A DNA stretch of 48,786 bases from Azorhizobium sp943369575 (lineage in GTDB: Bacteria > Pseudomonadota > Alphaproteobacteria > Rhizobiales > Xanthobacteraceae). The notes beneath the pieces were generated by a model. That model had not been told where the DNA came from, searched no databases, and worked only from the letters and a program-made list of their open reading frames with translations. Below, piece by piece: positions 43,742-48,786 of this stretch (position 1 is the stretch's first letter; every line of letters begins with the position of its first letter). Where the stretch lies: positions 1 to 48,786 of the forward strand of contig CALRNP020000008.1 in NCBI GenBank assembly GCA_943369575.1, read 5' to 3'. A program made the position numbers and the translations under genes.

Positions 43742-44404
43742 ATGTATCACTGGGATTTCGGGCTGGTCTGGACCTATCGATGGCTGCTGCTGGACGGGCT
43801 CGGCGTCACGGTGGGCTTTACGGTGGCCATCGTCGTGCTGGGGCTGGCCGCGGGCCTCTTGGCCGCCCTGGCCAAGCTCTCCAGCTTCCGCATCGTCCAG
43901 TGGCTGGCGTCCGCTTATGTGGAAGTGTTTCGCTGCACCCCGGTGCTGGTGCAGTTGGTGTGGTTCTACTACGCCTTGCCGATCCTCAGCGGCATTGAGA
44001 TCTCCGCCATCACCGCCGGCATGCTGTCCCTCGCGCTGTATGGCGGCTCCTTCTATGCGGAGATCATCCGCGGCGGCATCGTCTCCATCGACAAGGGACA
44101 GACCGAAGCGGGCGAAGCGCTCGGCATGACACCGTCGCAGACCATGCGCCGCATCATCCTGCCCCAGGCGCTCAAGCGCATGGTGCCGCCGCTGATGAAC
44201 CAGTCCATCATCCAGTTCAAGAACACCTCGCTGGTGTCGGTGCTGGCGGTGCCGGACCTGCTCTACCAAGGCCAGGTGGCGGCCCATGACAGCTACCGGC
44301 CGCTCGAACTCTACACCGTGATCGCCGTCATCTATTTCCTCGCCCTGTTCCCGCTCACGCTGCTGGTGCGGCGCGGCGAGAAGCGGCTGGCCACCACCGA
44401 TTGA
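43742..44404 (+). CDS. Polar amino-acid ABC transporter permease
   Basis: 220 residues, HisM/GlnP family. It has about five spans, a first segment VTVGFTVAIVVLGLAAGLLAAL, the family stretch YVEVFRCTPVLVQLVWFYYALP, and the EAA loop EAGEALGMTPSQTMRRIILPQALKR, with the NTSLVSVLAVPDLLYQGQ segment after it. It forms the channel with the ATPase encoded next. There is one permease gene, so a homodimer is likely. Confidence 0.93.
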   Translation: MYHWDFGLVWTYRWLLLDGLGVTVGFTVAIVVLGLAAGLLAALAKLSSFRIVQWLASAYVEVFRCTPVLVQLVWFYYALPILSGIEISAITAGMLSLALYGGSFYAEIIRGGIVSIDKGQTEAGEALGMTPSQTMRRIILPQALKRMVPPLMNQSIIQFKNTSLVSVLAVPDLLYQGQVAAHDSYRPLELYTVIAVIYFLALFPLTLLVRRGEKRLATTD

Positions 44405-44412
44405 GGCCGCCC

Positions 44413-45213
44413 ATGACCACCGAACCCAAGATCGAGGTCGCGGCCCTGCGCAAGAGCTTCGGGCCGCTCGCTGTGCTCAAGGATATCAGCCTCAAGGTGG
44501 AGAGCGGCGGCGTGGTGGCGCTGATCGGCCCCTCCGGCTCGGGCAAGTCCACGCTTCTGCGCTGCATCAACCTGCTGGTGGTGCCCGACGGCGGCCGTGT
44601 GCGCGTCGGCGGCGACAGCTTCGAATTCGGCACCGCCGCCAAGCTGCCCGGCGTGCGCGATCTGGCCCGCTTCCGCGCCAATACCGGCATGGTGTTCCAG
44701 CATTTCAACCTGTTCCCGCATATGAGCGTGCTGGCCAATGTGATGGAAGGCCCGCTCACCGTGCGGCGCATGCCCAAGGCCAAGGCCGAGCCGCTGGCCC
44801 GCGCCCTGCTGGCCAAGGTGGGCTTGGCCGACAAGGCCGACGCCTATCCCAACAAGCTGTCCGGCGGCCAGAAGCAGCGGGTCGCCATTGCCCGCGCTCT
44901 GGCCATGGAGCCGGAGGTGATGCTGTTCGACGAGGCCACCTCCGCCCTCGACCCCGAACTGGTGGGCGAGGTGCTGGCGGTGATGCGGGCACTGGCGGCC
45001 GAAGGCATGACCATGGTCATCGTCACCCATGAGATCGCCTTCGCCCGCGAGGTGGCCGACCGCGTGATCTTCATGCGCGACGGCGTGGTGGTGGAGGACG
45101 GCCCGGCCCGCGAGGTGATCGACACCCCGCGCGAGGCCGCCACCCGCGCCTTCCTCAGCCATTTTCACAAGCGCGGCGACACGGTGATTGCGCCGGCCGA
45201 CCTGCCGTCATGA
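44413..45213 (+). CDS. Polar amino-acid ABC transporter ATPase
   Basis: 266 residues, GlnQ/HisP family. Walker A is LIGPSGSGKSTLLRCIN, the Q-loop is MVFQHFNLFPHM, the signature is LSGGQKQRVAIARALAMEP, Walker B is VMLFDEATSALDPE and the H-loop is MVIVTHEIAFAREVADR. The FQHFNLFPH and EIAFAREV strings mark the amino-acid importer group. I used ATG 44413 after GAGG; an upstream TTG overlapping the permease stop is possible. It is eight bases from the permease gene. Confidence 0.94.
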   Translation: MTTEPKIEVAALRKSFGPLAVLKDISLKVESGGVVALIGPSGSGKSTLLRCINLLVVPDGGRVRVGGDSFEFGTAAKLPGVRDLARFRANTGMVFQHFNLFPHMSVLANVMEGPLTVRRMPKAKAEPLARALLAKVGLADKADAYPNKLSGGQKQRVAIARALAMEPEVMLFDEATSALDPELVGEVLAVMRALAAEGMTMVIVTHEIAFAREVADRVIFMRDGVVVEDGPAREVIDTPREAATRAFLSHFHKRGDTVIAPADLPS

Positions 45214-45322
45214 CGCTGCCCGCCTACGCGCCGATCCCATGACCGTCGTGCGCTTTCCCTTTTGACTTCGACCACGGCGCCCGGCGCCGCGGTCTTCCCC
45301 TGCCTGCCGACGGAGAGCTCAC

Positions 45323-46453
45323 ATGAGCTGGGACAGCACCATCGACCGCATACGCCTCTTCCTGATCGAAAGCCCGATCAAGATGGAGCGGCTGCAAGGG
45401 GTCGGCAATGTGAAGGGCTCGGTTAAGCGCGTGCTGCTGGAGATCACCAGCGCCGACGGCATCACCGGCTGGGGGGAAGCTGCCCCCTGGGAGGTGTTCA
45501 CCGGCACGCCGGAAGCCGCCTTTGCCGCTCTCGACGTTTATCTGCGGCCTCTGCTCCTGGGCAAGCCGATCAAGCCCCTGCGCAGTCTCATGGCGCAGAT
45601 GGACAAGGCGCTGGTGGGCCATCCGGAAGCCAAGGTGGCGGTGGAAATGGCCCTCATGGACATCCTCGGCAAGGCCACCGGCCTCTCGGTGGCCGACCTG
45701 CTGGGCGGGCGGGTGCGCGACACCATCCCCTTGTCCTTCTCCATTGCCGATCCCAACTTTTCCGCCGACATGGAGCGCATGCGGGCCATGGTCCCCATGG
45801 GCCACACGCTGTTCAAGATGAAGGTGGGCGTGCAGCCGCATCGCGACGAGCTGGCGCATCTGGAAGCCATGCGCGCTGAATTCGGCGACACCATCGACCT
45901 GCGGCTGGATTACAATCAGGCCCTTACCCCGTTCAACGCCATGAAGATCCTGCGGGATGTGGACGTGTTCCGCCCCACCTTCATTGAGCAGCCGGTGCCC
46001 CGCCGCCATCTGGATGCCATGGCCGGCTTTGCGGCGGCGCTGGACACCCCCATCCTCGCCGACGAAAGCTGCTTCGACGCCGTCGATTTGATGGAGGTGG
46101 TGCGCCGGCAGGCGGCGGACGCCATCTCCGTCAAGCTGATGAAATGCGGCGGCCTGTTCAAGGCCCAGGCGCTGATGGCCATTGCCGATACCGCGGGCCT
46201 GCCCGGCTATGGCGGCACCTTGTGGGAGGGCGGCATCGCCTTGGCCGCCGGCACCCAGTTCATCGCTGCCACCCCCGGCGTTTCGCTGGGCTGCGAATTT
46301 TATATGCCCCACCACGTGCTCACCGAGGACGTGCTGGAGGCCCGCATCGCCAATCGCGACGGGCATGTGGTGGTGCCGGACGGGCCCGGCCTCGGCATCA
46401 GCGTCAGCGATGCCTCATTGCGCGGCAACGCCAAGATCCTCGCCGAGGCCTGA
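45323..46453 (+). CDS. Enolase-superfamily enzyme (muconate-lactonising-enzyme subgroup)
   Basis: 376 residues. An N-terminal capping domain is followed by the barrel with the Lys-x-Lys acid/base motif (FKMKVG, Lys165 and Lys167), metal ligands Asp196 (LRLDYNQ), Glu in FIEQPVPRR and Asp in ILADESC, and a further lysine on the opposite face (VKLMKCGG). This is the MLE-subgroup pattern used by cycloisomerases, amino-acid racemases or epimerases, and cis-3-hydroxyproline dehydratases. With an amino-acid importer before it and a D-amino-acid-dehydrogenase-like gene after it, an amino-acid epimerase or dehydratase role is more likely than aromatic degradation. GGAGAG precedes the start. Confidence 0.88.
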   Translation: MSWDSTIDRIRLFLIESPIKMERLQGVGNVKGSVKRVLLEITSADGITGWGEAAPWEVFTGTPEAAFAALDVYLRPLLLGKPIKPLRSLMAQMDKALVGHPEAKVAVEMALMDILGKATGLSVADLLGGRVRDTIPLSFSIADPNFSADMERMRAMVPMGHTLFKMKVGVQPHRDELAHLEAMRAEFGDTIDLRLDYNQALTPFNAMKILRDVDVFRPTFIEQPVPRRHLDAMAGFAAALDTPILADESCFDAVDLMEVVRRQAADAISVKLMKCGGLFKAQALMAIADTAGLPGYGGTLWEGGIALAAGTQFIAATPGVSLGCEFYMPHHVLTEDVLEARIANRDGHVVVPDGPGLGISVSDASLRGNAKILAEA

Positions 46454-46484
46454 TCCGCCCGCGCTCTTTCCAAAGGTCCTCATC

Positions 46485-47747
46485 ATGAGCCTGCATGTTG
46501 TCGTCATCGGTGCCGGGATCGTCGGCGCGTCCACCGCCATCGAACTCCTGCGCGACGGGCACCGCGTCACCATCGTCGAGCCCGGCACGCCTGGGGGTAC
46601 GCAGGCGGCCAGCTATGGCAACGGCGCCTGGCTCAGCCCCGCTTCCGTGGTACCCATGTCGATGCCGGGCCTCTGGAAGAAAGTGCCCGGATATCTGATG
46701 GACCCGCTCGGGCCGCTCACCATCCGCTGGACCGCTTTGCCCCAGCTTGCACCCTGGCTGCTGCGTTTCATCCTGGCGGGCGCCACCGTGCCGAAGGTGG
46801 AGGCCACCGCCCGCGCCCTGAGCGCGCTGCTGTCTGATTGCCCCGTTCGCCATAAAGCGCTGGCGACGGAAGCCGGGCTGGGAGACCTGATCGTTCAGGG
46901 CGGCCTGCTCTACCCGTTCCTCAGCCGGAGCGAGTTTGAGGCCGAGGCTTTGGCTTGGCGCCTGCGCCGCGACAATGGCGTCGTCTGGCGAGAACTCGAT
47001 GGTGCGGCACTGCGCGAATACGAACCCTTGCTGGCCCCGCGCTTTGGTTTCGGCATTCTGGTGGAGGCTGGCGGCCACTGCCAGGATCCCGGCGGCTATG
47101 TGGCCGGGCTGGTGGCCCATGCTGCGCGCAGCGGTGCCCAGTTGCGCCAGACCCACGCCACCGGCTTCGACATCCGGGACGGGCGACTGACCGGCGTGCG
47201 CACGCCCGACGGCGTGATCAGCTGCGACCGGGCCGTGATCGCCGCCGGCATCCGGTCCAAGGCGCTCGCGGCAGCGGCGGGCGACCGTGTGAGCTTGGCC
47301 AGCGAGCGCGGTTACCACGTGGTGATCGCCGATCCGGAAGTGCGGCCGCGGACACCGATCATGCCCAGCGACGGCAAGATGGCCGATACCCTGACCCGCA
47401 CCGGCCTGCGCGCCTCGGGCCAAGTGGAACTGGCCGGCATCGACGCCCCACCGAACTGGCGGCGGGCCGAGGTGCTGCTGGAGCGCCTTGTGAACACCTA
47501 TCCGGGCCTGCCGCGGACGGTTCCCGAAGCCCGGCTGTCCCGCTGGATGGGTCACCGCCCCTCGACGCCGGATGGCCTGCCGGTGATTGGCCCCGCCTCG
47601 GGCAGCGCCGACATCATCCATGCCTTCGGGCATGGGCATGTGGGCCTCGCCAGCGGCCCCATAACGGCGAGGATCGCCGCCGATCTCATCACCGGCCGCA
47701 CGCCGACGCGGATGATCACACCCTATGCGGCAGCGCGCTTTCGGTGA
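46485..47747 (+). CDS. FAD-dependent amino-acid oxidoreductase (DadA-like)
   Basis: 420 residues, DAO family. The FAD dinucleotide motif is HVVVIGAGIVGASTAIELLRDGH (residues 4-26), followed by GTQAASYGNGAWLSP (a DadA-like segment) and the C-terminal FAD-binding WMGHRPSTPDGLPVIGPASG with HAFGHGHVGLASGPITARI. DadA-type enzymes oxidise D-amino acids or imino acids such as D-proline and hydroxyproline, passing electrons to quinone. It is 31 bases after the enolase gene, so the product of that enzyme is the natural substrate candidate. There is no signal peptide. Confidence 0.9.
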   Translation: MSLHVVVIGAGIVGASTAIELLRDGHRVTIVEPGTPGGTQAASYGNGAWLSPASVVPMSMPGLWKKVPGYLMDPLGPLTIRWTALPQLAPWLLRFILAGATVPKVEATARALSALLSDCPVRHKALATEAGLGDLIVQGGLLYPFLSRSEFEAEALAWRLRRDNGVVWRELDGAALREYEPLLAPRFGFGILVEAGGHCQDPGGYVAGLVAHAARSGAQLRQTHATGFDIRDGRLTGVRTPDGVISCDRAVIAAGIRSKALAAAAGDRVSLASERGYHVVIADPEVRPRTPIMPSDGKMADTLTRTGLRASGQVELAGIDAPPNWRRAEVLLERLVNTYPGLPRTVPEARLSRWMGHRPSTPDGLPVIGPASGSADIIHAFGHGHVGLASGPITARIAADLITGRTPTRMITPYAAARFR

Positions 47748-47757
47748 AGGGGGACGC

Positions 47758-48360
47758 GTGGCAGCGGATGGAACCGGCAGGACCCATACCCCACTGGCGC
47801 ACCAGTACCTTCCAGTCGCGCAGTTTCGGGAAGTTCACCAGTGCACGATTGCGGCAGCGGTGGCAGCTGTCATCGCGGCTGCGGCGGGCTATGAGCCGAC
47901 GGATGATGCGTTTTTACGATGGGCCATTGGCGCGCGCGAAGCGCCTATGCGGCTTTTAGCGTCTTCGACCGGCGGCGAGCCGAAGCGTCCGATGGCTTTC
48001 AGCTTGCGGGACTTTACGTTGCTGGAGCGGCGTGAGGACCAATTGGCCTTTGGCTTGATCGGGCGATTCTGGCATTTGGACTACGGCCTTCGGACCGTTG
48101 CGGACGGCGACGCCTTCATGACCTTCGCCGAAACCGATGCTGCCAAGTTGGTCTTAAGCTTTTTGGCCACGGACGTTGGCCACGGACGCACCCGCCTGGT
48201 GACGGAGACGCGGGTGTTCTGCCCAACCGCGGCAACCCGGTTGAAATTCCTGCCCTACTGGATCGCGATCCGCCCTCTGAGCGGATTGATCCGTCGTCGG
48301 ATGCTGGGATCGATCCGGCGGCAAAGCGAGGCGAAGGGTCGAGCAACGCGCGGCGGCTAA
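47758..48360 (+). CDS. Conserved-looking protein of unknown function
   Basis: 200 residues from GTG 47758 (AAGGGGG just before it). After a short Ala-rich region (CTIAAAVAAVIAAAAGYEP) comes a beta-rich soluble part: PMAFSLRDFTLLERRED, LAFGLIGRFWHLDYGLRTVA, FATDVGH-like turns and TRLVTETRVFCPTAATRLKF, ending YWIAIRPLSGLIRRRMLGSIRR. The alternation and the TETRV...YW..IRP.SGLIRR ending recall START/SRPBCC-like conserved proteins, but I cannot name a family with certainty. It follows the oxidoreductase by 10 bases, so it may be co-transcribed. Base use becomes less GC-rich than in the genes before it. Confidence 0.65.
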   Translation: MAADGTGRTHTPLAHQYLPVAQFREVHQCTIAAAVAAVIAAAAGYEPTDDAFLRWAIGAREAPMRLLASSTGGEPKRPMAFSLRDFTLLERREDQLAFGLIGRFWHLDYGLRTVADGDAFMTFAETDAAKLVLSFLATDVGHGRTRLVTETRVFCPTAATRLKFLPYWIAIRPLSGLIRRRMLGSIRRQSEAKGRATRGG

Positions 48361-48590
48361 GGCTGCGCTGTCAACCGTTGACGGCGCCGGCCTTGACTGG
48401 CACTCCGGCACCATCGCTCCCGCCTGCGACACAAGGATGGTGCACTACGAGAGGGTGCTGCGCGAACGCGCTCGAACGTTGCGCCGATCTGAAGGGGCAC
48501 GGACCACGATCGCGGCAGCCGCCGGCACTGGCCGATCCGGCGGCACCGGGATGTGCAGCGACACGGAGGATGCCGAGCCCGAGACGCGAC

Positions 48591-48636
48591 AAAGCCCCCA
48601 CGGTTTTCACCGATGGGGGCTTTGTTTTGTTTTGTG
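48591..48636 (+). terminator. Strong intrinsic terminator between the gene cluster and the rRNA operon
   Basis: AAAGCCCCCA (48591-48600) pairs with TGGGGGCTTT (48614-48623), with an inner CGG/CCG stem. It is followed on the plus strand by GTTTTGTTTTG. The AT-closed stem could also act on the minus strand at the end of the rRNA transcript. The preceding 48361-48590 contains no credible gene. Confidence 0.85.
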
Positions 48637-48664
48637 GATCTGGTCTGATCTTATGTGCTTTGCA

Positions 48665-48783
48665 GGCCTGGCAGCGACCTACTCTCCCGCATCTTGAGAT
48701 GAAGTACCATTGGCGCAGAGGAGTTTAACGGCCGAGTTCGGGATGGGATCGGGTTCAGGCTCCTCGCAATAGCCACCAGGCCG
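48665..48783 (-). rRNA. rrf: 5S ribosomal RNA
   Basis: Read on the minus strand the sequence runs GGCCTGGTGGCTATTGCGAG, then CCCGATCCCATCCCGAACTC, GGCCGTTAAACTCCTCTGCG, GGTACTTCATCTCAAG and GCGGGAGAGTAGGTCGCTGC, ending CCAGGCC. The ends pair (GGCCTGG/CCAGGCC). The conserved loops match alphaproteobacterial 5S rRNA. It lies at the window edge and would be the last gene of an rRNA operon extending to the right, convergent with the genes on the left. Confidence 0.95.
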
Positions 48784-48786
48784 GCG

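Overview
The window is high-GC DNA from an alphaproteobacterium, most likely a Hyphomicrobiales member of the Xanthobacter/Azorhizobium/Starkeya type. The clues are the GC-rich codon use, frequent GTG and TTG starts, many TetR/GntR-controlled acyl-CoA genes, and an alphaproteobacterial-type 5S rRNA at the right edge. The assignment is inferred from overall character, not from a database search.

Left core block (1-14.3 kb): endonuclease III (nth), an EI24/CysZ-like membrane protein, a secreted DUF3574 protein, then a TetR regulator followed by a membrane-fusion protein and an RND pump. The TetR gene is preceded by a perfect pair of inverted operators. Next come a metNIQ methionine ABC transporter, a small unknown protein, tam, ettA, a cupin and tRNA-Gly(GCC) with its terminator.

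Accessory block (about 14.3-40.9 kb): it starts just past tRNA-Gly with about 640 bp of apparently gene-free DNA. It then holds (a) a copper-handling cluster (Cys/His-rich secreted protein, small lipoprotein, TolC-like lipoprotein, multicopper oxidase, cupredoxin, CusF-like protein); (b) two redox clusters: alpha/beta hydrolase, ene-reductase and SDR divergent from a TetR gene, and a Tat-exported crotonase homologue, broken hydrolase, zinc-less MDR reductase and SDR divergent from an HxlR gene; (c) scars of IS701- and IS3-type transposases; and (d) a GntR-controlled acyl-CoA regulon at 28.4-40.6 kb.

The regulon in (d) is the most interesting part. Two divergent operons share the same promoter design, with a TTGTCSGACAA box just after the -10, and a third box precedes the GntR gene. 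The left operon encodes a branched-chain-type substrate-binding protein, an aminoglycoside-phosphotransferase-like kinase, an ACAD10/11-like acyl-CoA dehydrogenase and a quinone-oxidoreductase-like protein. The right operon encodes an HSD10-like SDR, enoyl-CoA hydratase/isomerase, thiolase, acyl-CoA synthetase and a second binding protein. The kinase plus ACAD11-type dehydrogenase is the signature of 4-hydroxyacyl-CoA catabolism (as in the bacterial levulinate Lva pathway and human ACAD10/11). I therefore infer a pathway for an unidentified 4-hydroxy or 4-keto acid, or a compound that yields one.

Right core block (40.9-48.8 kb): an Lrp/AsnC regulator is divergent from an amino-acid cluster: lysine-6-dehydrogenase-like enzyme, polar amino-acid ABC transporter (binding protein, permease, ATPase), enolase-superfamily enzyme and FAD-dependent D-amino-acid-dehydrogenase-like enzyme. 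The layout suggests uptake, isomerisation or dehydration, and oxidation of a basic amino acid or derivative. A conserved unknown gene, a terminator and a convergent 5S rRNA (end of an rRNA operon beyond the window) close the region.
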